Assembly (NCBI GenBank): GCA_900769735.1
Contig: CAAGHY010000124.1
Location: 1-29,631 of the forward strand
Source: Rikenellaceae bacterium
Lineage (GTDB): Bacteria > Bacteroidota > Bacteroidia > Bacteroidales > UBA932
Direction: 5' to 3'
Length of the DNA stretch: 29,631 nucleotides
Position numbers and translations under genes: made by a program. The notes below the pieces were generated by a model. The model was not told the DNA's origin. It did not search any database and saw only the letters and a program-made list of their open reading frames with translations. Each line of letters opens with the position of its first letter. Position 1 is the stretch's first letter. This document shows, piece by piece, positions 8,391 to 16,129 of this stretch.

Positions 8391-10910
8391 TTAGAACTGT
8401 TGTCCTATCATAAAGTGGAACTGGCTGCCGCCCTTAGGCAATCCCTCATTAGGAACAGGGTCGAATCCGTATCCCCAGTCAATTCCCAACATACCTACGA
8501 TAGGAAGCATAACTCTCAGACCTATACCTGCAGATCTCTTTATCTCAAACGGATTGAACTCCTTGATGTCATACCAGCAGTTACCGGCCTCAAGGAATGC
8601 AAGAGCATAAATTGTAGACTGAGGCTGCAATACTACAGGGTATCTCAACTCAACTGTGAACTTGTCATAAACTCTACCGGCATACGCATTACCCTCAATA
8701 GGAGTCAACGAATAGTTAGGATAACCTCTCAAGCCAATGATATCTGCACCATAAGTGTTGTAGCCGCTCATACCGTCTCCACCAACCTGGAATCCCTCAA
8801 AAGGAGAATAACCCAATTTTCTGTTGTAAGTTCCCAAGTATCCGAAATCAGCTGAAGTCTTGAGCACAAGATCACCTATAAGTTTTGTGTACAATGAACC
8901 TTTGAACACCCACTTATGATACTCAACCCACTTGTACTTCTCCTGATCAGTCATGCTTGCATAATCAGGCTCCTCAGATTTCATCAATGAATAAGGAGGA
9001 GTCAACTGCAGGCTGAACAGGAAGTCTGAACCTCCACGCGGATAAATGGGCTGGTCAGTTGAGTTTCTGTTAAGGGTAACCTTATAACTGAAGTTGTTTG
9101 ACCTTCCGTTTGAAAACAGGAAGTTGTATCTCCAGTCCTTAAGGTTATACTGCTGCCATCCAAGCTCGTGATACAGTACAAAGTAGTCATCAGGCCATTT
9201 CAAACGGCTACCCAAAGAGATTGCCGCACCCATTACCTCCATATACTCATCATCATTCAAATAATAATAGTATGAGTTTGTCTGACGGGTATAATAGATG
9301 GATGTACTGAATGACGTAGGCTTTTTACCTGTAAGCCAAGGCTCAATGAAGCTTGCAGACAACGCTGTATAATATGTACCGTTTGTCTGGAATCTGATTG
9401 AAAGCGTCTGTCCGTCTCCAAGTGGAACCGGTCTCCACGCCTTCTTGTCAAATACCCTCTTGATGGAGAAGTTGTTGAAGCTCACACCAAGTGTACCCAC
9501 GAAAGTGTTTCCACCCCATCCTCCCGACAGCTCAAGCTGGCTGTTAGGCTTCTCCTCCACATTATAGGCAATGTCAACTGTATTGTTGTTGATATTTGGA
9601 AGGATGCTGTAACCAGCCGAAGACTGGAACTTCTCAGGATCAAAGTGTCCTATTGTACCCAACTCCCTTATGGATCTCTCGAAATCTGTCTGGCTGTAAA
9701 GGTAACCCGGTCTTGTATACACAGCTCTTCGTGCAACTTTCTCACTTGTAATGCTGTTGCCGTTAATTACAATATTATTGAATGTTGCAGGCTTACCCTC
9801 CATAATGCGCATCTCCACATCCACTGAATCACCGTCAATTGCCAACTCAACAGGAGTTACATTAAAGAAAAGGTATCCGTTGTCTGTATACATCTTCCTT
9901 ACATCCATATGCTGCTGTTTAGGATCACCCTGCAGGCGTTTGTCCATTGTTACAACATCATAGATGTCACCTTTGTTTATCATAAGGATACTGTTCAACT
10001 GGTCAGTTGTGTAAACGGAGTTACCTGTCCAGGTAATATCCCTGAAATAGTATCGTTTTCCCTGGTCGAAATAAATGTCAAGGACCATACGGTTTTCTGG
10101 AGTATAGCTGATTGAATCACCTATAACCTGAGCGTCACGGAAACCTGCCTCATTGAACACCTCAATAAGTGCAGTCTTGTCATTTTTATATTCTTTCTCG
10201 TTGAATTTCTTGGATCTGAAGAAGTTGGCCAATCTCTTGTCTTTTGTCTTCTTCATTGCAGCAGCAAGTTTTGACTCCTTGATATCGTCACTGTGGCCGT
10301 GGAATCTGATCTGTTCAATCTTTATCTTCTGACCTTTGTTTATGTGGAAAGTGGCAACTACCGCATTTTTAATGACGGTATCCGCCTCCTGTGTCATATG
10401 GACATCCACCATATGATAGCCTTTCTCCTTGAAGTAGTTCTTTATGATGTCTATTGAAGATTTCTCAACGTAATCTGAAAGCTCACCACCTCTCCTCAGT
10501 TTCAGTCTCTCCACAAGGTCACTCTTCTCTGAGTTCTTCACCCCCTGGTACTCCCATCTGGAAACCCTCGGACGCTCCTGAACCTTGATTACCAACAGAC
10601 AGCTGTCACCTTTTGGAGACAATGAATCAACATAGAATCCCACATCAGAAAACTTTCTCTGCAACCAGACTCTTTTCATCACCTCCTGCAATCTTTCACC
10701 TGGGATCTCAATCTCATCACCAGTCTGCAAACCGGTAACAGCAACTACACGGTCGGCACTAAGATAACTTGTGCCCTCAACCTTTACATCCTTAAGAATA
10801 TATTTTTTTGGTGATGTATAATCTACAACTGGACTTGCAACATTCTGTGCAACAACATTAAAAGGCATTAGAAATGCCAGAGCGACCAATATTTTTCCTA
10901 ATAGTTTCAT
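8391..10910 (-). CDS. bamA: Outer-membrane protein assembly factor BamA
   Basis: 839 residues. The signal peptide is MKLLGKILVALAFLMPFNVVAQ. POTRA repeats follow to about residue 450, for example the segments YILKDVKVEGTSYLSADRVV and FRDITWTGNSVYTTDQL, and then a 16-strand-type Omp85 barrel. The protein ends in FHFMIGQQF with the terminal Phe of the outer-membrane beta-signal. A barrel motif GLRGYPNYSLTP corresponds to the Omp85 VRGY/F region, with a Leu in place of Val. BamA inserts beta-barrel proteins, here including the SusC protein and probably the Dma-like barrel encoded at 26627. Somewhat longer than E. coli BamA (810), as is usual for the phylum. It starts 11 bases after uppS and is followed by two skp genes. 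Confidence 0.96.
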   Translation of the reverse strand: MKLLGKILVALAFLMPFNVVAQNVASPVVDYTSPKKYILKDVKVEGTSYLSADRVVAVTGLQTGDEIEIPGERLQEVMKRVWLQRKFSDVGFYVDSLSPKGDSCLLVIKVQERPRVSRWEYQGVKNSEKSDLVERLKLRRGGELSDYVEKSSIDIIKNYFKEKGYHMVDVHMTQEADTVIKNAVVATFHINKGQKIKIEQIRFHGHSDDIKESKLAAAMKKTKDKRLANFFRSKKFNEKEYKNDKTALIEVFNEAGFRDAQVIGDSISYTPENRMVLDIYFDQGKRYYFRDITWTGNSVYTTDQLNSILMINKGDIYDVVTMDKRLQGDPKQQHMDVRKMYTDNGYLFFNVTPVELAIDGDSVDVEMRIMEGKPATFNNIVINGNSITSEKVARRAVYTRPGYLYSQTDFERSIRELGTIGHFDPEKFQSSAGYSILPNINNNTVDIAYNVEEKPNSQLELSGGWGGNTFVGTLGVSFNNFSIKRVFDKKAWRPVPLGDGQTLSIRFQTNGTYYTALSASFIEPWLTGKKPTSFSTSIYYTRQTNSYYYYLNDDEYMEVMGAAISLGSRLKWPDDYFVLYHELGWQQYNLKDWRYNFLFSNGRSNNFSYKVTLNRNSTDQPIYPRGGSDFLFSLQLTPPYSLMKSEEPDYASMTDQEKYKWVEYHKWVFKGSLYTKLIGDLVLKTSADFGYLGTYNRKLGYSPFEGFQVGGDGMSGYNTYGADIIGLRGYPNYSLTPIEGNAYAGRVYDKFTVELRYPVVLQPQSTIYALAFLEAGNCWYDIKEFNPFEIKRSAGIGLRVMLPIVGMLGIDWGYGFDPVPNEGLPKGGSQFHFMIGQQF

Positions 10911-10921
10911 CTACGTTAAAA

Positions 10922-11641
10922 TTAAACTTTACCAAACCTTCTCTCTCTCTTGCTGTAAACATCCAAGGCGTGTTGGAACTCCGTTTTGCGAAAATCGGGC
11001 CAAAGCACATCGGTAAAATAATATTCTGTATAGGCAGTCTGCCACAACATATAGTTGCTTATCCTCTGCTCTCCACTTGTACGGATAAGGAGATCCGGAT
11101 CAGGTATGCCTGCAGTAGACAGATTTCCAGCAAGTTCCGCTGCACTCATCTGCGGCATTTCACCTTCTGCCAATTTATGTGAATTCTCTTTTATGAATTT
11201 GTTTGCAGCCTGAACTATATCCCATTTGCCGCTATAGCTCAAGAATATTATAAGCTGCAGATTTGAGTTGTTCTCTGTAAGTTTCATACAGTCATCAATC
11301 TCAGCCCTCAATTTCTGGGAAAGCCTGCTGAAATCGCCTATTACCCTGAATCTCACGCCATTCTTCTGAAAAGTTGGAGTTTCCATAGTTATTGCCTTAA
11401 GCATCAACTGCATAAGACCTTCAATCTCCTCTACAGGCCTGTCCCAATTCTCCTCAGAAAATGCAAACACACTAAGATATCTGATACCTTTCTCCACCGC
11501 CATCTCTGTACACGCACGTACACTTTCCACCCCCTCCTTGTGGCCGAACAGCCTCTCCTGTCCACGCTGCTTTGCCCATCTTCCGTTTCCATCCATTATA
11601 ATTGTAACGTGCTCAGGTATATTCATTTTTTCAGATGCCAT
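10922..11641 (-). CDS. uppS: Isoprenyl transferase (undecaprenyl diphosphate synthase)
   Basis: 239 residues from the ATG at 11641. The enzyme is a cis-prenyltransferase that builds the undecaprenyl diphosphate lipid carrier for peptidoglycan and surface glycans. The catalytic segment MDGNGRWAKQRG has Asp17. FSEENWDRP and the C-terminal PDPDLLIRTSGEQRISNYMLWQ are diagnostic of the family. An in-frame TTG at 11668 would lengthen the protein by nine residues, but it overlaps the predicted -7 promoter element, so I chose the ATG. A second ATG at 11626 is also possible. The gene lies between nadK and bamA, the standard Bacteroidota order. Confidence 0.95.
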   Translation of the reverse strand: MASEKMNIPEHVTIIMDGNGRWAKQRGQERLFGHKEGVESVRACTEMAVEKGIRYLSVFAFSEENWDRPVEEIEGLMQLMLKAITMETPTFQKNGVRFRVIGDFSRLSQKLRAEIDDCMKLTENNSNLQLIIFLSYSGKWDIVQAANKFIKENSHKLAEGEMPQMSAAELAGNLSTAGIPDPDLLIRTSGEQRISNYMLWQTAYTEYYFTDVLWPDFRKTEFQHALDVYSKRERRFGKV

Positions 11642-11665
11642 AAAATTCAAATGTAAAATTGGGCG

Positions 11666-11673
11666 CAAATATA
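11666..11673 (-). promoter_or_regulatory. Candidate internal -7 element before uppS
   Basis: TATATTTG on the minus strand matches TAnnTTTG and lies 25 bases upstream of the uppS ATG, in the short gap after nadK. No -33 element is seen at the usual spacing. If active, it would let uppS-bamA-skp-skp be transcribed without nadK, and it argues against the upstream TTG as the uppS start. Confidence 0.4.
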
Positions 11674-11679
11674 GTAAAA

Positions 11680-12561
11680 TTATTGCAAGTTACGTTTGTC
11701 CTCACCCCATAAAAGTTTCTGGTTCAAGGCTGCTATGAAGTTGTTGTTTATGGAAATGCTCTTGATTGGGAATTCCCCTTTTGTTATTGTCACTTTCTCA
11801 CCCGCCTGAAGATTGAATGAACGGTTGTCTACAGTAAGCAGAGCCTGAGGATTCCTTCCCTGGAAAGAAATTTCAACTACTGAACTCAAAGGTACAATAA
11901 GCGGCCTTACATTCAGGTTATGAGGGGATATTGGCGCTATGATGAGCACTTTGGAATCCGGTGTTACAATTGGGCCTCCAATACTCAGTGAATAAGCGGT
12001 TGAACCGGTTGCCGTTGCCACCAGAATACCGTCCGACCAGTATTTTGGCAACATCTGTCCGTCTATTGATATGTTTATCTCCAGCATTGAAGGGGCTAGC
12101 CTCTGGATTGTAATCTCATTCATCGCATACGGATAGAATCCTTGCGGCATATTTTCTTTGCCCAGGTTAAGGAGTGTACGCTCTTCTATTGTGTACTCTC
12201 CGCTTACCAGATTCTCAATCCAAGGATTTTCCTCCTCCACACAGGCTGTTGTAAGGAAACCCAGACGGCCGAAATTTATACCGGCTATAGGGATATTCCT
12301 GTCACGTACCACTGTAAGGGACTCCAGAAATGTTCCGTCTCCACCCAACGAAAGGAAAATGTCAGTATCTGCCGGCAACTGCTCAAATGTATCAAACACG
12401 CTTCCTTGCGGCAATTCCTGCCAGAACTCCCTCACCAGATTGTAGAAAGAACTGTGGTAGCAGAATTCCACCTGTTTGTATTCCTTGAGTTTATTTATGA
12501 ACTGAATAAGCTTCCCTATGTTTGTATTGTCTATCCTTTTTCCAAAAAGTACCGCCTTCAT
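11680..12561 (-). CDS. nadK: NAD kinase
   Basis: 293 residues, the usual bacterial length. It phosphorylates NAD to NADP in the cytosol. The GGDGT motif is at 73-77 (LSLGGDGTFLES). NFGRLGFL follows at about 96, then the NE motif in AMNEITIQR and the glycine-rich GSTAYSLSIGGPIV, all characteristic of the family. First gene of the nadK-uppS-bamA-skp-skp unit, divergent from pdxJ. I found no good -7 element for it in the 72-base gap shared with pdxJ. Confidence 0.96.
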   Translation of the reverse strand: MKAVLFGKRIDNTNIGKLIQFINKLKEYKQVEFCYHSSFYNLVREFWQELPQGSVFDTFEQLPADTDIFLSLGGDGTFLESLTVVRDRNIPIAGINFGRLGFLTTACVEEENPWIENLVSGEYTIEERTLLNLGKENMPQGFYPYAMNEITIQRLAPSMLEINISIDGQMLPKYWSDGILVATATGSTAYSLSIGGPIVTPDSKVLIIAPISPHNLNVRPLIVPLSSVVEISFQGRNPQALLTVDNRSFNLQAGEKVTITKGEFPIKSISINNNFIAALNQKLLWGEDKRNLQ

Positions 12562-12597
12562 ACCAGAAAATTTTACGCAAGATAAAAATTAATTCCA

Positions 12598-12605
12598 TAA
12601 ATTTG
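12598..12605 (+). promoter_or_regulatory. Candidate -7 element of pdxJ
   Basis: TAAATTTG is an exact TAnnTTTG match 28 bases upstream of the pdxJ ATG. No clear -33 element lies at the usual spacing. Confidence 0.45.
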
Positions 12606-12633
12606 TAATAATTAACCAAAACAACAGAGAGTT

Positions 12634-13347
12634 ATGACAGTTCTAAGTGTAAACATAAACAAGATAGCTACAATCAGGAATTCAAGAGGCGGGAATCTTC
12701 CAAATGTTCTTGAGGCTGCAGTTAAGTGCGAGCAGTTTGGAGCACAGGGAATAACAGTTCACCCAAGACCGGATGAGAGACACATCAGATACCAGGATGC
12801 AAGGGATCTGAAACCAATCCTTACAACCGAGTTCAACATTGAGGGCAATCCAATTGAATCTTTCACAAAACTTGTTCTTGAAGTGAATCCTGCACAGGTA
12901 ACCCTTGTTCCTGATGCTCCTGATGCCATCACTTCAAATGCTGGATGGGATACCATTACCCACAAAAAGTTCCTTACTGACATTACAAAGGTATTCCACG
13001 CCAACGGCATAAGGGTATCCATCTTCATTGACCCAGTGGAGGAGATGATTAAAAATGCAGTTGACACAGGATGCGACCGTGTTGAGTTGTATACTGAGGC
13101 ATATGCAGCCAATTATTTGAAAAATAGAGAAATGGCCATTGAGCCATATGTAAGGGCTGCAGAGACTGCAGTTGCCTGCGGATTGGGGCTCAATGCCGGC
13201 CACGACCTCAACCTTGACAACCTGAAATACTTCAAGGAAAACATACCGGGACTTCTTGAAGTTTCCATAGGACACGCACTCATCAGCGATGCCCTGTATA
13301 TGGGTCTTGAAAATACCATAAAGGCCTACAGAAGCCAATTGCTGTAA
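12634..13347 (+). CDS. pdxJ: Pyridoxine 5'-phosphate synthase
   Basis: 237 residues, similar to E. coli PdxJ over its length. It condenses 1-deoxy-D-xylulose 5-phosphate with 3-amino-2-oxopropyl phosphate, the ring-forming step of vitamin B6 synthesis. Visible motifs are the N-terminal LSVNINKIATIRNSRG, GITVHPRPDERHI with the catalytic His, TEFNIEGN with the conserved Glu, and GLGLNAGHDLNLDNL near the C-terminus with the second His. B6 is made here by the DXP-dependent route, so pdxA should exist elsewhere in the genome. The gene is divergent from nadK and followed by a separate promoter for the downstream lipoprotein. Confidence 0.96.
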   Translation: MTVLSVNINKIATIRNSRGGNLPNVLEAAVKCEQFGAQGITVHPRPDERHIRYQDARDLKPILTTEFNIEGNPIESFTKLVLEVNPAQVTLVPDAPDAITSNAGWDTITHKKFLTDITKVFHANGIRVSIFIDPVEEMIKNAVDTGCDRVELYTEAYAANYLKNREMAIEPYVRAAETAVACGLGLNAGHDLNLDNLKYFKENIPGLLEVSIGHALISDALYMGLENTIKAYRSQLL

Positions 13348-13368
13348 ACCAAAAAATGTATATATTTG
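13339..13368 (+). promoter_or_regulatory. Promoter of the Skp-like lipoprotein operon
   Basis: TTG (13339-13341), 19 bases, then TATATTTG (13361-13368): an almost textbook Bacteroidota -33/-7 promoter. The -33 element lies inside the last codons of pdxJ. Transcription would start near 13375, about 30 bases before the ATG at 13405. Confidence 0.65.
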
Positions 13369-13404
13369 CGGTTTGGAAAATCATTAATAATAAATAAACA
13401 TAAA

Positions 13405-14001
13405 ATGAAACAACTAAAGGTAATTCTTTCAGTTGCCGTTGCAGCAATCATCTGCGCTTGCAACGCAACAGGCAACACATCTACACAGGCTGCCAATACA
13501 GCAGAGGCAGGAGCAACAGCAGCACAGGGCAGCATCGTTTACATCCAGCTTGATTCCCTTATCAACCAGTACGATATGTTCAACGACTTGAGATCTGAGT
13601 TGGAGAACAAAGCTCAGGCTATCCAGGATGACCTTACAAAAAAAGGAAGATCATTTGAGAGTGCAGCCAAAGATTTCCAGACCAAAATTGAGAAAGGTCT
13701 TCTTACCAGATCACAGGCTGAGGAGCAGCAGCAGAGACTTGCTGAGAGACAGCAGAACCTTCAGAACTTGAGCCAGCAGAAACAGTATGAGTTGGCTGAG
13801 GAGGAGGCTGTAATGAGCAGAAGAGTTATGGATGCAGTCCAGACTTTCCTTGCAAAATACAATCAGGAGAAAGGTTATGCAATGATCATCACCTCTTCAG
13901 CAGCAACTAACACCGTTATTGCTGCCAACCCTGCATTGGACATTACTCAGGACGTTCTTACAGGTTTGAACAACGAGTACATCAAATCTAAAAAACAGTA
14001 A
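13405..14001 (+). CDS. Skp/OmpH-family lipoprotein
   Basis: 198 residues from the ATG at 13405, which places a lipoprotein signal at the N-terminus. MKQLKVILSVAVAAIICAC gives a likely lipidated Cys19, with Ile-Cys-Ala before it. After a low-complexity Ala/Thr linker (20-40), IVYIQLDSLINQYDMFNDL matches the first Skp core strand and helix. A long coiled coil follows (about 55-140, rich in Gln/Glu), and the closing core is GYAMIITSSAATNTVI. This is therefore a third Skp-like protein in the window, but anchored to a membrane rather than free in the periplasm. There is no acidic surface-export signal after the Cys, so it probably faces the periplasm. An upstream in-frame start at 13366 would overlap the promoter and lose the signal sequence. 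A GT4 gene begins one base after its stop. Confidence 0.88.
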   Translation: MKQLKVILSVAVAAIICACNATGNTSTQAANTAEAGATAAQGSIVYIQLDSLINQYDMFNDLRSELENKAQAIQDDLTKKGRSFESAAKDFQTKIEKGLLTRSQAEEQQQRLAERQQNLQNLSQQKQYELAEEEAVMSRRVMDAVQTFLAKYNQEKGYAMIITSSAATNTVIAANPALDITQDVLTGLNNEYIKSKKQ

Positions 14002-14002
14002 A

Positions 14003-15142
14003 TTGAAAATTGCAATATTATCGTGTTTTTACCCTTACAGAGGGGGAATATCTCAATTCAATGCCTGTCTGCTTAAAGAGTTGGAGAAACATCACACAGT
14101 AAAGGCGTTCAATTTCAAGAGACAGTATCCCGATATCCTTTTTCCGGGAAAGACACAATATGTTACAAAAGATGATAATGCCGTACCGGTAGAGTCTGTG
14201 GCTCTGCTGGATACGGCAAATCCTTTTTCATACGCCGCCACTGCAAAGGCCATAAGGGAGTGGAATCCCGATCTTCTGGTTATGAGATACTGGATGAGCT
14301 GGTTTGCTCCATCCCTTGGTTATATTGCAAGGCATATGAACAGCAACTGCAAGGTGGTTTCCATTCTTGACAATGTGATTCCACACGAGCCGCACTTCTT
14401 TGACAGGCCGTTTACTAGCTGGTTCCTGAAACCTCAGGATGGTTTTGTTGTATTGTGCAACGCAGTGAGGGATGACCTTTTGAATATAAGTCCTGATGCA
14501 AGGCACATATGTACCCCGCATCCGCTTTATTCCCATTTTGGGGAGAAACTGGAGAGAAAGGAGGCGGAAAAACTTGTCGGGATAAAAAAAGATAATGGCC
14601 AGGAGACCAGGAATATCCTGTTCTTCGGACTTATCAGGGAGTACAAGGGTCTTGACCTTCTGATTCAGGCATTCGGTCTGCTGGACAAGAGCTACAGACT
14701 GATTGTAGCCGGAGAACCATACGGAAGCTTTGAGAAATACCAGAAACTGATTGACGAATGCCCTAACAGGGAGAATATAGTCCTTAACACAAATTATATT
14801 GAGGACAATCAGGTAAACAAATATTTTTCAAGTGCGGATGTCTGCGTTCTGCCGTACAGGAGTGCTACCCAGAGCGGCATAAGTTCAGTTTCATACCATT
14901 TTGAGGTTCCAATGATCACCACCAATGTGGGTGGACTTAAAGAGACCATCGGTGACCGTGGAACAGGTGTGATAATTGATGACGGAGAGCCCCGGACCAT
15001 TGCCAATGCAATTGTGGAGTACTTTGCTGAGAGCAATGCAGCCAAAAGGGAAGAGATGGTTTCAAACATCAGGCTTGAGAAGGAGCGTTTGAGCTGGAGT
15101 ACCTTTGCTTCAAAGCTGGAGGATTTCTACAAAACTTTGTAA
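14003..15142 (+). CDS. GT4-type glycosyltransferase with a TTG start
   Basis: 379 residues. The N-terminus reads MKIAILSCFYPYRGGISQF, a typical GT-B opening strand and glycine loop, and the only start that keeps it is the TTG at 14003, one base after the preceding stop codon. The C-terminal Rossmann half carries LFFGLIREYKGLDLLIQAF and VPMITTNVGGLKE. The classical EX7E motif is replaced by ATQSGISSVSYHFE, a version seen in a GT4 subgroup. The acceptor and sugar donor are unknown. Translation is probably coupled to the upstream lipoprotein gene. No transmembrane segment is visible, so it acts in the cytosol or on the inner face of the membrane. Confidence 0.85.
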   Translation: MKIAILSCFYPYRGGISQFNACLLKELEKHHTVKAFNFKRQYPDILFPGKTQYVTKDDNAVPVESVALLDTANPFSYAATAKAIREWNPDLLVMRYWMSWFAPSLGYIARHMNSNCKVVSILDNVIPHEPHFFDRPFTSWFLKPQDGFVVLCNAVRDDLLNISPDARHICTPHPLYSHFGEKLERKEAEKLVGIKKDNGQETRNILFFGLIREYKGLDLLIQAFGLLDKSYRLIVAGEPYGSFEKYQKLIDECPNRENIVLNTNYIEDNQVNKYFSSADVCVLPYRSATQSGISSVSYHFEVPMITTNVGGLKETIGDRGTGVIIDDGEPRTIANAIVEYFAESNAAKREEMVSNIRLEKERLSWSTFASKLEDFYKTL

Positions 15143-15166
15143 AAACTACAAACTTTATAAACTACT

Positions 15167-16117
15167 ATGAACTCAATTACAAGAACCCAATTTGATTTCC
15201 CAAAACAGACTGCCGTTTATAACGGTAAGGTAAGGGATGTGTACACCATAGAGGACAAGTATATGGTGATGATTGCAACTGACAGAATTTCTGCATTTGA
15301 TGTGGTACTTCCAAAAGGTATTCCATTCAAAGGTCAGGTTTTGAACCAGATTGCATCAAAATTCCTTGACAGCACATCTGACATTGTAAAGAACTGGAAA
15401 ATAGCTTCACCTGATCCAATGGTAACTGTAGGTTACAAATGTGAGTCGCTTCCAGTGGAGATGATTGTAAGAGGTTACCTTACAGGAAGTTCTTGGAGAG
15501 CATATAAGGCTGGCGCCAGAGAGATTTGCGGCGTTAAGATTCCTGATGGAATGAAGGAGCACCAGAAATTTGAGAAACCTATCATTACCCCTACCACCAA
15601 AGCTGAGATTGGCGGTCACGACCAGGATATTTCAAGAGAGGAGATCATTGCTCAGGGCCTTGTAAAAGAGGAGATCTACAACAAGCTTGAGGAGATTACC
15701 CTTGCATTGTACGAGAGAGGTTGCGAGATTGCAAAAGAGAGAGGTCTGATTCTTGTAGATACCAAATATGAGTTTGGTTTGAAAGACGGTGAGATTTACC
15801 TTATTGACGAGATCCACACTCCAGACAGCAGCCGCTATTTCTATCTTGAGGGGTACCAGGAGAGATTTGACAAGGGTGAGCAGCAGAAACAGCTTTCTAA
15901 AGAGTTTGTACGTGAGTGGTTGATGGACAACAACTTCAGCGGTCAGGAGGGACAGGTTGTTCCTGAGATGACTGAGGAGATTGTTACCAGCATCTCTGAC
16001 AGATACATTGAGCTTTACGAGAACATTACAGGCTCAAAATTTGAGAAAGCCACTTACGGCGACGATACTTACGAGAGAATTGAGGCCAACGTTAAGAACC
16101 TGTTGGCACGTTTATAA
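15167..16117 (+). CDS. purC: Phosphoribosylaminoimidazole-succinocarboxamide synthase
   Basis: 316 residues, the longer form of SAICAR synthase (E. coli PurC is 237). It joins aspartate to CAIR in de novo purine synthesis. Motifs visible are VYNGKVRDVY near the N-terminus, DRISAFDVVLP, VRGYLTGSSWRAY, TPTTKAEIGGHDQDIS, and LVDTKYEFGL with LIDEIHTPDSSRY, which holds the Asp/Glu metal and substrate ligands. It lies 24 bases after the glycosyltransferase and 12 before the LysM gene, so it probably belongs to the same transcript, though functionally unrelated to both. Confidence 0.96.
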   Translation: MNSITRTQFDFPKQTAVYNGKVRDVYTIEDKYMVMIATDRISAFDVVLPKGIPFKGQVLNQIASKFLDSTSDIVKNWKIASPDPMVTVGYKCESLPVEMIVRGYLTGSSWRAYKAGAREICGVKIPDGMKEHQKFEKPIITPTTKAEIGGHDQDISREEIIAQGLVKEEIYNKLEEITLALYERGCEIAKERGLILVDTKYEFGLKDGEIYLIDEIHTPDSSRYFYLEGYQERFDKGEQQKQLSKEFVREWLMDNNFSGQEGQVVPEMTEEIVTSISDRYIELYENITGSKFEKATYGDDTYERIEANVKNLLARL

Positions 16118-16129
16118 TTTTATTGTGTT

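Noticed and set aside
11642..11668. TTG start giving nine more residues to UppS
   Set aside because: The codon lies within a TAnnTTTG element, so it is probably upstream of or at the transcription start; an ATG is available at 11641.
14860..14960. Glycosyltransferase inactive because the EX7E motif is missing
   Set aside because: The SGISSVSYHFE form is found in a GT4 subgroup, so loss of the first Glu alone does not show loss of function.
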